Assembly: GCF_050003625.1 (NCBI RefSeq)
Contig: NC_134401.1
Coordinates: forward strand, 65,627,242 to 65,691,241
DNA length: 64,000 nucleotides
From: Haematobia irritans
Taxonomy: Eukaryota; Arthropoda; Insecta; Diptera; Muscidae
Direction: 5' to 3'
Position 1 is the first letter of the stretch. Every line of letters starts with the position of its first letter. Positions 10,824 to 24,053 of this stretch are shown one piece after another. A program made the position numbers and the translations under genes. The notes under the pieces were generated by a model. The model was not told the DNA's origin, made no database searches, and was given only the letters and a program-made list of their open reading frames with translations.

Positions 10824-12186
10824 TATGTTCCGATATAAACAAAATGTGTTTCGAGCAAAATTGTTTAAATGTTCCTAAAGTAGCACTAAATGTTTGGGGC
10901 ACATATGTTATTATGTTAGAATATATTATGTTTGGGGCATGAATGTTTCATAAAAATAATATGTGTGAATGTAAACATATATAAATTTACAAATTTCAAG
11001 TAAACATATATATGTTGTGATATTTTATTCAGAGAGCGACAGAGAGAGAGAGAGAGAGAGTATAGAGAAAGAAATAGAAATGGAAACCGGAAGGGTTGAC
11101 GAAAGATATCAACATAACACAGCGAGAAAATCAAAAGAGAGCAATTTCTGTGTAACCGCTTGTATGTTGTTTCGGAAAACTGTTTTATGATAAGTTCAAA
11201 AATTTGATATGCTTAAGTCTAAATATTATTTAATTTGAATATTAGAATAAATATTCGGAGTAAAAAGAATAGACATTCGGAACCAAGAGAATAGACACTT
11301 GAAAAAAACAGCATGTGTTTTCGCCTTGAGAGCAGCATTTTATGTATGTGAGGACATGTATTTTGTTTATCATTTTGGCATTATGGGAACAATTTTTTTT
11401 TTGGTTCGTTAAAAGAAATCGGAACGTACGAGTAGTAAGTCAAAATATTCAGGCAAAGGAAATTAAAAAAAAAACGGTGGGAAATATACAAAAATTGCAA
11501 AGGGATTTTCATAAAAATAACGAAATGGCACTATACTCTTTTTAGAGTTGGGACAGTAAAATAAAAAAGGGGGAAGCAGTGAAAAATTAAACAGTAAAAT
11601 GTATAAAGACTAAGTTTAGTTCCTCTTCAAATATAAAAGCGGCCATTAAGTTCGAGTTTTGCAGCTAAAACAATTGAAAAGGTTTATTTTCTTTAAAATG
11701 AATTATTAAAGAAAAGTAAAGGACAAAACAGCGTCATTTTAAAGCGATAATGCCAACTTAATACCGGCCTTAAAGGTAAAAATGAAATTAAGTACAAAAC
11801 ATGAGTAAGTACAAACGATGAGTTTTTGTATGCATTGTAAATGCATTTACAATGGTGTTAAATGCTAGTTAAAAACTGTTCTCGCCTAAATAAATTTATG
11901 TGTATATTACAAAATTATTTATGTATTTTTATACTCGACCCAACGTTCTTCTTTTTTACAGTTTTTGAATTCCTTCCAACATTTCAAACTTTTATACCAA
12001 AAACAGTTTTTTGTTACAAAATTGTTATTTTTGCAATAAAAAAATAATAGTTTATCCAAAATCTCACTCCATTTCGTTTATATCAAGCACTGTTGCTGAC
12101 TGTAAATCTCTAATAACCTAAGTTTCATTATAAAAATTTTATATAGTATAAATATAAAGTGTTTAAAAAAAAAATGGATCGGTCGG

Positions 12187-12252
12187 AGCAGGGATTGAAC
12201 CCACGACCATTTACATGCAAGGCGGACAGGCTAACCATTGCTCCACGTGGCA
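12187..12252 (-). repeat. tRNA-like module in C1
   Basis: On the minus strand it reads GAGCAATGGTTAGCCTG (box A-like) and GGGTTCAATCCC (box B). It is homologous to the modules at 15407 and 57041. Confidence 0.6.
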
Positions 12253-12623
12253 AACAAATGTATGTTTTGTTTGCATCGGCTCGTGGGCGGGGCAGACTAT
12301 GCTATATAACTGTAACTTATAACGATAATTGTCTATTGATGACCATAACAGCTACGTAGCCCCGTGGATAGTGTGTTGGCTTCTCCGTCCAGGCGAAAGG
12401 TAAAATTTAAAAAAAATTATAAAATTTAACAATTTCTTCAACAACTGCACTCTTAAACGGTTCGGGTGGATTGAATCAATGTCATCAATCGAATGAATAG
12501 AATACAAGGAACCGCTTGATTGAACAGGTTCAAATGAATGTAAATGTATGAACGAGACTTGGCTTGCATTAAACGTGACGTCACGCTTTGAAGATATCCA
12601 TTCGTTCCAATTCTTGTTCGCCA

Positions 12624-13597
12624 CACGGATGAAAAAGACTGTTTTTCATATGTTTGGCTATAAACATTATATGTTTGGAACACAAATTTTTAAACACAAT
12701 ATTTTTGAGTGCAAGCATATAATGTTCATAAACTAGCATAACATGTTTGGTACATATATGTTAATATGTTAGAACATATTATGTTTGGGACATAAAATGT
12801 TTTTAAATATAATATGCTTGGATGCAAACATATATTAATTTAGAAATAGTCTATAAACATATATGTGTTTAGTAGCTTGGAGCGCTATTTAACAGGGAGC
12901 GATATTGAATTAAGTTGGTGGTTGTTGCTTGTTATTACAAAATTAACATTTTATTTTTCCTTGGGCAATTGATCAGCTACTTCTTTGATCCTTACAAACT
13001 GTGTGGTCCGCTGTTCGAATCCCCGTCCGGCAAAAGGTAAATTTAAAATAAAAATCATACAATTGAATAATTTCTTCTACAATGTTTGTATTACAGAAAA
13101 AGGTGCTAAGAACTAAAAAATCTCGTGGAAGTGAGAAAGATGTGGGGGAATATACAATTAGGCAGAAACAAAATTTTGAGCATTCAGGTCGAAAACCTAT
13201 GTTGTTAGCACCTATATTACCTGTTTATTTTCATAATTCATTATGATTGTAAATATATAAACAAATAAATAAAATTTTGAACACAATATTGTTTGGGAGA
13301 ATTTTTTTTAAGCATATAATATTTTTGGGTGCAAAATGCTTCCAAACATATTATATGTTCACATAATAACATATTGTTTTTTGGAAGACAACATTATTGA
13401 ATTTGGATGCAAAAATACAAAATGTTTGGAACTTAGACTACCCAAACATATATTGTTTAGACCAATATGCTTTCAAACATATTATATATTGGTAGAGATC
13501 AAACATATAAATGTTTGGGCAATACCCAAAAATGTATATGCTTGAAGCAAAATATGTTTGGGAGTATATGTTACAGAAGCGATTTTTTGTGAGCGTG
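12624..13597 (+). mobile_element. Family A element, copy 1
   Basis: Starts CACGGATGAAAAAGACTG and ends GATTTTTTGTGAGCGTG; CA lies on both sides (12622-12623 and 13598-13599). It is made largely of words like CATATGTTTGG and its inversions. It holds one tRNA-like half (GTTCGAATCCCCGTCC near 13015). Copies at 21838 and 32608 are almost identical by eye, suggesting recent activity. Confidence 0.85.
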
Positions 13598-14046
13598 CAG
13601 CAAACATTCGAATGTATTAGAAAAAGAATATTATTTTCTCGAGCATTTTTCGGGTATGTGCAAAGTTCTTGATTGTGTTTTGAAAGAAAATCAGATAGAA
13701 TAAAGGATAAAATTTTAATAAGAATATTGAATACAATTATTGAACATAAAATTTCCGAGGGTTATAGGTTTTGCCCCTACCATCTGAAATTTGTCGAAGA
13801 ATTCTTTACTGAAATTCATTAGCGATCAAAATGAATGGAAACAAGCATTAAGAATACAAAGTTTTAATTCAATAGTTATTTTAAAAGTTGTCTGACTATG
13901 TAATATATCTTTTAAGTTATCCATAATCTAGTGCGAAAGTTTTTTTTTGCTGACTGAATTTTAACTGGATGTATATTTTATGTGATGGGAACTGGGATGT
14001 TATAAATTATAATATATTTTTGATGCTTTTTGCCATTCTGAGTTAT

Positions 14047-14394
14047 AGGTTAGTTAGGTTAGGTTAGGTGGCAGCCCGATCAGGCTCAATTAGACTATTC
14101 AGTCCATTGTGATACCACATTGGTGAACTTCTCTCTTATCACTGAGTGCTGCCCGATTCCATGTAAAGCTCAATGACAAGGGACCTCCTTTTTATAGCCG
14201 AGTCCGAACGGCGTTCCACATTGCAGTGAAACCACTTAGAGAAGCTTTGAAACCCTCAGAAATGTCACCAGCATTACTGAGGTGGGATAATCCACCGCTG
14301 AAAAACTTTTTGGTGTTCGGTCGAAGCAGGAATCGAACCCACGAACTTGTGTATGCAAGGCGGGCATGCTAACCATTGCACCACGGTAGCTCCC
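14047..14394 (-). mobile_element. SINE, tRNA-headed, CCTAA-tailed (near full length)
   Basis: On the minus strand it runs from GGGAGC through box A (GTGCAATGGTTAGCATG) and box B (GGTTCGATTCC) to a tail of CCTAA repeats. A 12-bp direct repeat, ATTCTGAGTTAT, flanks it at 14035-14046 and 14395-14406, as expected of LINE-assisted retrotransposition. The copy at 27595 is very similar by eye. Confidence 0.9.
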
Positions 14395-15406
14395 ATTCTG
14401 AGTTATGGTGTCGTTCAAACATACAAGCGTCGGCCCTATCGCAAACAACTACAAACCTCTACCATACTTGCTTGATGTCGAGTTGCATTCGAACACAAAA
14501 ATATATGACAACACCGTAAATGCAACTTTTGGTATGACGTCGCCCATTTTCCAATCTTCCTTTTCTATTGTTTTTGGGTGCAACGCTCTAGTTCTAATTT
14601 CAAATCTTAAACAATAATTTGTATTAATCACACTGTTAGAAAAATATGTTTTTCATATGTTCCGATATAAACAAAATGTGTTTCGGACACAATTTTAAAA
14701 CACAATATATTTAAGTGCAAACATGTAATGTTCCTAAACTAACACTAAATGTTTGGGACATCTATGTTAATATGTTAGAATATATTATGTTTGGGGCATG
14801 AATGTTTCATAAAAATCATATGTGTGAATGCAATCTTATATATATTTACAAATTTCGACTAAGCATACATATGTTGTGATATTTTATTCAAAGCGACAGA
14901 GAGAGTATAGAGAAAGAAATAGAGATGGAAACCGGGAGAGTTGACGAAAGATATCAACATAACACAGCGAAAGAATCAAAAGAGAACAATTTCTGTGAAA
15001 CCGCTTTTATGTTGTTTCGGAAAACTGTTTTATGATAAGGCCAAAAATTTGATATGCTTAAGTCTAAATATTATTTAATTTGAATAAAGAGAATAGACAT
15101 TCGGAACCAAGAGAATAGACATTTGAAAGACAAACAGCATATGATTTCGCCTTGAGAGCAGCATTTTATGTATGTGTGGACATGTGTTTTGTTTATCATT
15201 TTGGCATTATGGGCACAATTTTTTTCTTGGTTCGTTAAAAGAAATCAGGGGTCTCCATAAAAATAACGAAGGGGCACTATACCCTTTTTAGAGTTGGGAC
15301 AGTAAAATGATTAATAACCCACATTTCGAAGTTTCATTATAAAAATTTAATATAGTATAAATATAAATGTGTAAATTAAAAAAAATTAAAAAAAGTGTTC
15401 GGTCGG

Positions 15407-15472
15407 AGCAGGGATTGAACCCACGACCCTTTGCATGCAAGGCAGACATGCTAACCACTGCTCCACGTGGCA
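15407..15472 (-). repeat. tRNA-like module in C2 (minus)
   Basis: Minus strand: GAGCAGTGGTTAGCATG (box A-like) and GGGTTCAATCCC (box B). Confidence 0.6.
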
Positions 15473-15589
15473 AACAAATGTATGTTTCTGTTAAATAATG
15501 TTATGTTTGCATGGGCTCGTGGGCGCTGCAAACTATGCTATATAAATGTAACTTATAACGATAATTATCTACTGGTGACTATAACAGCT

Positions 15590-15655
15590 ACGTAGTCCAG
15601 TGGATAGTGTGTTGGCTTACAAACTGTATGGTCCTCGGTTCGATTCTCCGTGCAG
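15590..15655 (+). repeat. tRNA-like module in C2 (plus)
   Basis: Plus strand: TAGTCCAGTGGATAGTGTG (box A-like) and GGTTCGATTCT (box B). It is divergent from the module at 15407-15472, with about 118 bp between them. Confidence 0.6.
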
Positions 15656-15970
15656 GCGAAAGGTAAAATTTAAAAAATATATAAAAGTGAATAATTATTT
15701 GTGAATTATTTGTATTACAGAAAAAGGTGTCAAGAACTAAAATATTTCGTGGAATTGAAAACTACGAGTATGTTGGGCAATGAGCACAATCGTCTTTGGG
15801 AAAAATTCTTCCAAGCATATAATATTTTTGGGCTCAAAATGCTTCCAAACATATAATATGTTCACATAAAACAAACATATTAATGTTTCGGCAGTATCCA
15901 ATAATATATGTGCTTCCTGCAAAATATGTTTGGAACATATGTTAAAGAAGCGATTTTTTTTGAGGGTGCA

Positions 15971-16420
15971 CACATATATTTTTTAGAGATGAACTATTTT
16001 TTATTTACATTTAATCAATGTTTCCAAATAATATGTAGTATATATTCTAGACTGGATCAATTAGAAAAATCAATAATATTCGCAACTTGACATATTTATT
16101 GGAAATGCCAACTTAGTTTTTGAAACTGCGCCATTTAACAAGCTCATTGAACCATAAATAATTCTTTCCGCAAAGCATCACTCTCTGTTACAAAATTTGA
16201 CATTTCTAACACGATGAAAATATATGATGTCTGATGTATACTAAATATTTATCACACACGTAGCAAACAAACATTAAAAAATAAGTGTCGTTCACAACAA
16301 ATGTTCCCTAGCGAGACATTTGTATCTTGACGCTCATTTCATACCGGTATACCTGGCAAACATATAAAATGCATTCTTCCTAATTTCTACGAAAATAACG
16401 TTGTTCAAACGAATAAAAAT
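15971..16420. other. AT-rich sequence, no gene seen
   Basis: No supported feature. Confidence 0.4.
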
Positions 16421-17103
16421 GTATTATATTTCATGTTAGCCTGATACCGAAACAGGCATTTGACGTCCAAATGCATTATATCTAATTATACAATTATTTG
16501 TCGAGCTTTATGGACAGATAGATTAAGGAACATGGTTAATAGAGCCATTGAAAAGAAAACGCCAGACACAAATCTATACACGCCTGGATTGTACATGTTT
16601 CGATTCGGGCGAATGAACCTTTCCACAGCCTTTAGTATAGATCTGGCTGGGAGAGATAACTCAATTTTGGGCCCTTTATGCTAACTCCTTATGGAGAAAA
16701 CATTTGAGAATTTAGCTCTTACAAATTGAATCTTCTTTTCTCCCACTGTACTTCATCTTTTCATATAACTTACAAGTCCCTTAATCTTATTTTTATTTCG
16801 ATTTGTTACATAGTAATGCAACAACACGAAATTTTTTTTAGAAAGCTAATTTGTTAGAATTCACCTAAGTGGTGAACAGGCGAACAATGCTTATTGTTTC
16901 TACAGTCAACTACAACAACATGTGGCAACTTACAGAAACTGGTTTCCAGGATACAACAACAATTCTAACGCGTACATTAGTCGTGTTTTTCCTAGTTTTA
17001 CGACGGGCTCATCGTTGCTTATTATATTTCATGTTAGCCTGATACCGAAGCAGGCAATTGACGTCCAAATGCATTATATCTAATTATACAATTATTTTTC
17101 GAG
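16421..17103. repeat. ~85-bp direct repeats around 513 bp
   Basis: The block beginning ATTATATTTCATGTTAGCC and ending CAATTATTTGTCGAGC (16421-16504) recurs nearly unchanged at 17018-17103. Between them lies unique sequence. It could be a tandem duplication later diverged in the middle, or a small element with terminal direct repeats. No target duplication or coding frame supports either. Confidence 0.65.
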
Positions 17104-17551
17104 CACGCCTTTTCCTTAAAATTAAGGAAAACATTTTTGATTTGAAGGAATAATCTTTAAATTAACTGAGATATTGAATCTTTTGATTTAAGGTAAAAAT
17201 GCTTCAGATATAGGCTAAGACTTATTTTAAGGACTTTGCATCTTTGGTTTTTTTTTTTTTTAAATCAGGAAAACTTTTTTGAAGTATCTGTTATAAATTG
17301 GATTTTTAGACTGACATATGTTTGTTACTCGCGTACAAATATCGCGTATTTACTAATATATAACAGAAAGGGAATCAAATTCGATAAATGAGATCTGTAT
17401 CCTATTTTTAATGTTATTGATCCTAGATTTAGATAGGTCGCTAAAAATGTCTTTAGTTTAAAGAAGCCGCATCTTTGGCTCGGAATGAATATCAAAATTC
17501 TTAAGGGAAGGTCAACATCTTTGGATCGAAGAAAACTTTTGTTTGAGTGTA
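17104..17551 (+). mobile_element. Family D MITE, divergent partial copy
   Basis: It matches the right two-thirds of the copy at 10168 (for example TTAAGGAAAACATTTTTGAT and CTTTGGCTCGGAATGAATA) and ends near TTTGTTTGAGTG followed by TA. The left terminus is missing. Confidence 0.7.
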
Positions 17552-18197
17552 TGCGACATCTGTACGGTTGAAGTTTGTTTTCTCTGTAAGATATAACTCT
17601 TTTTAACTCTTTGATGAAATTGTGCTATTTTTAGTAATTAATTTTTCACTCTTTATACGAGTATTATTATATGTAACATAAATGCGATCTTTTCTTATAA
17701 AAGACCTGTTTTGTTGCTATTTTTCTCAAATACTAAACCAAATAAAATAACTACAGAAATAGACTTGCAGAATTCATTCGTACGAATATTATTTAAATGT
17801 ATCACCATATCAAACTTACTTTTGTCACCTTAATGCAAAATCCATTGAAAATTAGTTCGAGAAAATAAATAGATTAGATTAGTGTTTTTAATAACAATAG
17901 ACTTGAGATTGGAATACTAATAAATTGACTGAAATGAAATAAAATAATTTAACCTGGAAAATAATTTGTCACAACAAAATCATTGAAATATTAGGACTTT
18001 ATTTTTTATTATTATATTTATTATTATTATTATTTTATTATTTATTATTATTTTTGATCAACCGGTTATAACTCGTACTTCGTCAGTACGATGAAAATGA
18101 AAAGATATAACGACTTGTGTTGCCACCTTATTACTATTAACTATTACTATTTTTATATACGGCTTATAAAATAATAAGAGTGGAATAGCTATCACTG
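17552..18197. other. AT-rich spacer with a (TTA)n microsatellite
   Basis: A run of TTATTA units covers about 18006-18056. Nothing else is supported. Confidence 0.5.
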
Positions 18198-18710
18198 CCC
18201 AGCAATAAATTGGAAGTTCATCTTAAGGCAAAACTTTAAAAGAACATCCAAAAATGTCCTCCCAAAGATGTTCTTTATTTTAACTGCAAAGGAAGTTCTT
18301 TCAATTTTTTATAACACTTTTTTATATTTAATGGGAAATTTAAATGTTTTTTTGTTTCAAATAGGTTAAAAACAGAGTAAGAATGAATAAAATGGTACAA
18401 ATTATTTAAGTTTTGTCGAAAAAAATGCTAAATCAATTCTAGAAAATTGCGAGTTTTTCAAAATATTTGAGACCAAACGTTTCAGACAAGCCTTAGAATG
18501 TATTAAAAATCATACAAAATTATAAAAATTATAAATTTGGCAAAATATGACAAAATTTTTTAATTTACATCCAAAACTCTGAATTCAGATCACACCTTAA
18601 GATGTGATGCTAATTCAGTGCAACGGCTGTTGAAATGGTGGACATCCGTCCGATGACAAGCCCATATTAAATTCATCGCTTCTGCGCAAATTTCACTACT
18701 TTTTTGCTGG
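18198..18710 (+). mobile_element. Family J element, copy 2
   Basis: Begins CCCAGCAATAAATTGGAAG and ends CTACTTTTTTGCTGG, so the ends are inverted repeats. It is collinear with 58369-58850. No clear target duplication was found, and there is no coding frame. Confidence 0.65.
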
Positions 18711-18879
18711 TTGATTTAAACTGCACTTTAATGTTTTTTATGAATAAGGCCGTTATTGTTTGGGGGATTCTCATTAGTATAGAAAATAAATACACACTTA
18801 TTGTCTCTCAGTGAGACGCAATTTGTTTTCATTTGATTTTCTGACTGTGTCATGTTGGTGCCTTTCTTTTTCTCTACAT

Positions 18880-20560
18880 TTGATCAATATATCTTAACAT
18901 ACATATGTGTCGACGAAATATTTAAAAGAATATATATTTAAATCCACTCATGTATTATTTATGAACATTTGATGTCCCAAACATTATATAATCTAACATA
19001 TTGACATACGTATCCCAAGCATTTTATACGTCATTTACATTACTCTTCCAAAAACAACTGCCATTTAAACTCAAAAAAGTGGATTTCGAGCGTATTATAC
19101 TAATTTGTAAACATTGTATACTTTTTGTGTTAACCAAATTAGTCCCAAACAAATATTTTAACACCTGAACATATTGTAGTAAATTATTAAAACTAATTAA
19201 TAATCATTTTGCATGTTCAATAGGTAACTTTCTCATATCATAGAATAGAAAAGAAACAAAATTTTAGAGTCTTATAACTATAAAACAATTAGACTATAAC
19301 TTTATTCATAAAATGCTAATATTTGTGAAATACATCCTGCTAAGTCCAAAATTTTAATTCTTAAGAAATTGAATACTTCGGAGGACATTGTTGTTATTAT
19401 TACTCTATATTTTGCTTTACTTAGGAAATATGTACATCTCTAAAGTATTTCATGTGACCGAGAAAATATGGCAAATCGCGTTTTATAGAGTTCAGTGCTC
19501 TTATATAAACCAAAAAGCAACACACACACTCTCGTATCACATGCTAATGGATTTGTTTTTAATTTAACTCGTGTATAAAATTACGCTGATGGGAAGAATA
19601 ACATGACCATGCTGCTGCGTCATAGAATCGTTGCAGAGACACATAAAAAAGTATGCGTATACGTAATGCGTTCTTCTCTACTACGAGTCCTTGTTTTAAT
19701 TCAATGGTAAAGTCATGTATGTATGTGAGAGGCGATTCAATTTGTGTTAGGGCACGGTATTCACCACCACCATTCGTTTTGTGCTTCGGGTATTTTGTTT
19801 AACTGCGCATTATTGAATATTTCACAAGAGTTGAATACATTTCGTTCTCATGAATTCCAACCATAGTTATTGTTTTGTTCCATTCCGTTTCGTTGCATTC
19901 CCTCAGCTGGCATGCTAATCATTTCGACCTCGTGTCGTCACCAAATGTGTTGGTATCTGTATTGTTTAGGCTTTCTCTTTAATGTTGTCCTTCGTTAATG
20001 GTACATGTTCACATATATACATATATAGTTACTTATATCACTCGGTATACGTACAGTGTTTCCAAGAGGTATAAGGCTCAACTAATGGTGATTTCGTTTG
20101 GAAAAAAGTTTAATATACAAATGGTACAACATTTTATGGTGTTACCACAATGTTGCAGAAACTCCTGCAAAGACCACACCGTTACAAACAAGTGGTTTGA
20201 AAGTGTAACCGTAGACTAGCTACAGTGCAAAGTGAGTTACACTTTTGGTCTTGCGATGAGTAGAACCCCGTCAATCGAACGTGTACAATTTGAGTAGGCT
20301 GCACTGGGTAAGAGGGGTCAAGTGTAAACTATGCAACACATTTTTTATGAAAAAATTCTCTTGTAAAACAATGATTCATATGTTGAAGAATAGAAAGAAA
20401 TTTAAATAAAACCATTTATTCTGAACGTTTGAAAACACTGAAAGAAGAGTTTTATTTTCCGAGGAACGAGATTGTAGACATATATAATGTGCTAAAAATT
20501 TGACTTCCAAACATATAATTTTTATATCCAAACATATGAAAAACAGTATTTTTTATGCAT
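18880..20560. repeat. Degraded A/C-type remnants in single-copy DNA
   Basis: Words such as ATGTCCCAAACATTATATAA near 18970 and TCCAAACATATGAAAAACAG near 20530 are inverted pieces of A/C element ends. The sequence between them (19160-20450) has no recognised gene or repeat. Confidence 0.4.
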
Positions 20561-21374
20561 GTATGTTGTATCATATGTTATTGTTATGCGTATGAAACTC
20601 TGTTTCATTAATTTTTTATTATTTTTCAATTTCCTTATTTCAAGGGTCTGGCAAAAAATTGAGTTATACGAAAGCCTGATATTATATTATATGGGCAATT
20701 ATTTTTGAGGATGTAAGAACGCATCAGACAACACTTTGTATTGAATCTGAAGTAGAGTATAAGACCATACAGTCTGGGTTTGACTATAATAGCTATCGGA
20801 AATATCGGATCCAGACTCCAACATTGTATAACATATACAGGTTGACATCTATGTGTGGATTTTGTACACGCGTATATGTATTTTACGGGAAAAGATTTTA
20901 TTTTGGTTGGTGGTATTGTAAAATTCGATGATACAACCGGATGACAAAGGCACTAGCAATCAACTTACTCGTAAATTTATACAAAAAATAATCTCTATAA
21001 AAAAATTAATAATAAAAAATAAAAAAAATATAAATTATTTATTAAGGACAAAAATAAAAATAGTGGTTCTTTTTGTTTGTCATCCGTCGAACATATATTT
21101 TTGTTATAGTACCACTCCTAATAAATATTCTTACCCACAGTGCATTTACAATTTCACACTATGTAAAAACTAAATAAGAGAGAGTGAAAAATGAGAGATA
21201 TTTATAATACGTCAGCACTGACGAGCCTCCAAACTTATATATAGATGTGTACATACAAGTAAAAATGTATTTTATATTCGTTTTATATACAGTGGCTTTC
21301 AGCAAGTTTGTAAATGCTTTTTCCACTCTTTTTTTGCAAACGAGTTCTAAGTTTGTTTGCTATAAAGCACCTTC
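20561..21374. other. AT-rich sequence, no gene seen
   Basis: An 81-codon open frame at 20928 is lysine/asparagine-rich, as expected by chance in AT-rich DNA. Confidence 0.4.
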
Positions 21375-21376
21375 CG

Positions 21377-23468
21377 CACGCACAGAAAAACCATGTTTGG
21401 ACATGGTTGCCGCATTCATTTAATGCTTATCTAGAGCATGTAATTGCCGCGAAAACCATGTATTTTGTCTTTGTAAAAATAGTTTTCGAGCGGAGAAAAA
21501 TGTATGGTGGCAATAAGCATTTGAATGGTTCTCAAATACCGCAAAAATGTTTTATCATTTGAATGATAGAATTTGAGACCATTAAATGGTCGGGAAAATC
21601 ATGTACCTGACCATTCAATTTTTTTTACTTTTTTGCAAGGAAAAAAGTATTTTTATACGTTACGTATAGACATGGCTAGAGCCATTACATGGCCATAAAG
21701 ACCACGTACATTGTTTTCGCGACCATTTACTTTTTTCATTTTTTTGCAGCGAAAAGAATTTTATAAAAACATTGACAGGTACACACGGTTTTCATTTTAC
21801 GCGTCAGTCGTGTGTTAATTGTTACTTGGAATGGACGCACGGATGAAAAAGACTGTTTTTCATATGTTTGGCTATAAACATTATATGTTTGGAACACAAA
21901 TTTTTAAACACAATATTTTTGAGTGCAAGCATATAATGTTCATAAACTAGCATAACATGTTTGGGACATATATGTTAATATGTTAGAACATATTATGTTT
22001 GGGACATAAAATGTTTTTAAATATAATATGCTTGGATGCAAACATATATTAATTTAGAAATAGCCTATAAACATATATGTGTTTAGTAGCTTGGAGCGCT
22101 ATTTAACAGGGAGCGATATTGAATTAAGTTGGTGGTTGTTGCTTGTTATTACAAAATTAACATTTTATTTTTCCTTGGGCAATTGATCAGCTACTTCTTT
22201 GATCCTTACAAACTATGTGGTCCGCTGTTCGAATCCCCGTCCGGCAAAAGGTAAAATTAAAATAAAAAAAATCATACAATTGAATAATATGTTCTACAAT
22301 GTTTGTATTACAGAAAAAGGTGCTAAGAACTAAAAAATCTCGTGGAAGTGAGAAAGATGTGGGGGAATATACAATTGGGCAGAAACAAAATTTTGAGCAT
22401 TCAGGTCGAAAACCTATGTTGTTAGCACCTATATTACTTGTTTATTTTAATAATTCATTATGATAGTAAATATATAAATAAAATTTTGAGCACAATATTG
22501 TTTGGGAGATTTTTTTTAAGCATATAATATTTTTGGGTGCAAAATGCTTCCAAACATATTATATGTTCACATAATAACATATTGTTTTTTGGAAGACAAC
22601 ATTATTGAATTTGGATGCAAAAATACAAAATGTTTGGATATTGACTACCCAAACATATATTGTTTATACCAATATGCTTTCAAACATATTATATATTGGA
22701 AGAGATCAAACATATAAATGTTTGGGCAATAGCCAAAAATGTATATGCTTGAAGCAAAATATGTTTGGGAGTACATGTTACAGAAGCGATTTTTTGTGAG
22801 CGTGCGGAGAATACGCAATTACTGTGTTTTGTGTTAATTTATTTATTCAGAAGTGGTACGTGGTTTTATGTGAACACAAAAAAGGAAAGTGTAATTGAAA
22901 AAACATGTACCTGTTTTTTGTTCTGCATTTTGCTATATGGATCATTTATTTTTATTTGCAGTTACATGATGTCTGCGTTTGTACATTTGATGGGCACGAT
23001 GTAAATATGGAATAATTACTTATCGTTGATATTGAAATAAAATAGAGTGTGTAAAAATATATGATGTTTGCTTGAATGAATTAGTTTATAAATAAATAAA
23101 AACAAATAAATAAAGTTAATTTTGTGTTTTCTTTTCTCAAGTTACGTCCTTTTTTCGACGATGAAAAAAGTTTTTTCATAAAGATCAAAACATTTTAGGT
23201 TGTGACCATGTTATTTTAACTAGAAGAAAAACATTTTTAATGAATACCATAACATTTTAAATCGTGACCATTGTCTTTTCATCCAAACAAAATTCTTTTT
23301 ATCACTATAATAACATTTTAGATGAGGACAATTATTTTTCTTAGAACCATGTTCACTGAGCCAACATGGTTGCAGTTAAAATGTTACATGGTCGCCGCAA
23401 AAATAGCTACTATCATATTATTTTGCTCTTCGAATATGTTTGTGACAATCATGTTTCTTCTCTGCGTG
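21377..23468 (+). mobile_element. Family B element, copy 2, split by an A element
   Basis: Starts CACGCACAGAAAAACCATG and ends CATGTTTCTTCTCTGCGTG with CG on both sides (21375-21376 and 23469-23470). It is collinear with B1 (6264-7323) except that an A element lies at 21838-22804. Confidence 0.85.
21838..22804 (+). mobile_element. Family A element, copy 2, nested in B2
   Basis: Starts CACGGATGAAAAAGACTG and ends GTGAGCGTG; CG lies on both sides (21836-21837 and 22805-22806). It is 967 bp and nearly identical to A1 by eye. B1 has no insertion at this point. Confidence 0.9.
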
Positions 23469-23559
23469 CGGCCACCCAAGGTTACAAAATCCTTTTTTCT
23501 TCTATTAAGAATCGAGATATCCTTCGCTCCATAACGTATACCTCAACCTATATGAGGTT

Positions 23560-24053
23560 GAATTACACGCAGATAAAGTCAATGCATTTTTATAGCTGAT
23601 TTAACTTTATTATAGTTCATGTAGTAGTTGATTTTAGTTAGATTTTGCCAAATATGAGAAAGTTTTTCTTCTTTTAGTTATTTTTTGCTAACATAAATGA
23701 CGTGAAATAAAAATGAGAAAAAAGCTTTATACAAATGAAGTACACAATTTTACTAAATTGGAAAATAGTTAACAATTTACTAAAATGGGTGAAGTTTACT
23801 TAAATTGCGTTCATAAGTTTCTCTATTAAATAAATTTTATTTAAATTGTGTTTAAATTGTTAACTCCTTCAAAATATTAAATTTTCTTAAGCAACAGAAA
23901 TAAATTTATTATTATTAGTAAATTTTCTACAATTTGACATAAATTATTAACATATTTGTACCATGTTTCAATTATAGAAAAATATCTTTGTTAACATTTT
24001 CGAATATAAACTACATGTTTTTCATGGTGGGTTTACATTTTTCTGAGTGTAGA
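23560..24053. repeat. Degraded H-like element
   Basis: Phrases such as AACTTTATTATAGTTCATG, AATATGAGAAAGTTTTTCTT and the end TTTTCTGAGTG followed by TA resemble family H (38422-38937, inverted). The left end is not clear. Confidence 0.45.

Larger units (their letters stand above)
10141..12440 (+). mobile_element. Family C element, copy 1, 3' end lost
   Basis: Starts CACTGTTAGAAAAATATG after TA (10139-10140) and is collinear with C2 and C3, but its right part stops near 12440 without the usual GAGGGTG end. A D element interrupts it after only 27 bp. It carries a GA-rich microsatellite near 11038-11065, one complete tRNA-like module at 12187-12252 and a deleted second module near 12350-12390. 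No transposase frame. Confidence 0.75.
14631..15968 (+). mobile_element. Family C element, copy 2, complete
   Basis: Starts CACTGTTAGAAAAATATG and ends GATTTTTTTTGAGGGTG, with CA at 14629-14630 and 15969-15970. The termini are imperfect inverted repeats. It holds two divergent tRNA-like modules and no transposase frame. Confidence 0.85.

Noticed and set aside
15407..15655. Functional tRNA genes
   Set aside because: Box A and box B are present but convincing acceptor stems are missing, and the modules recur at fixed places inside transposons.
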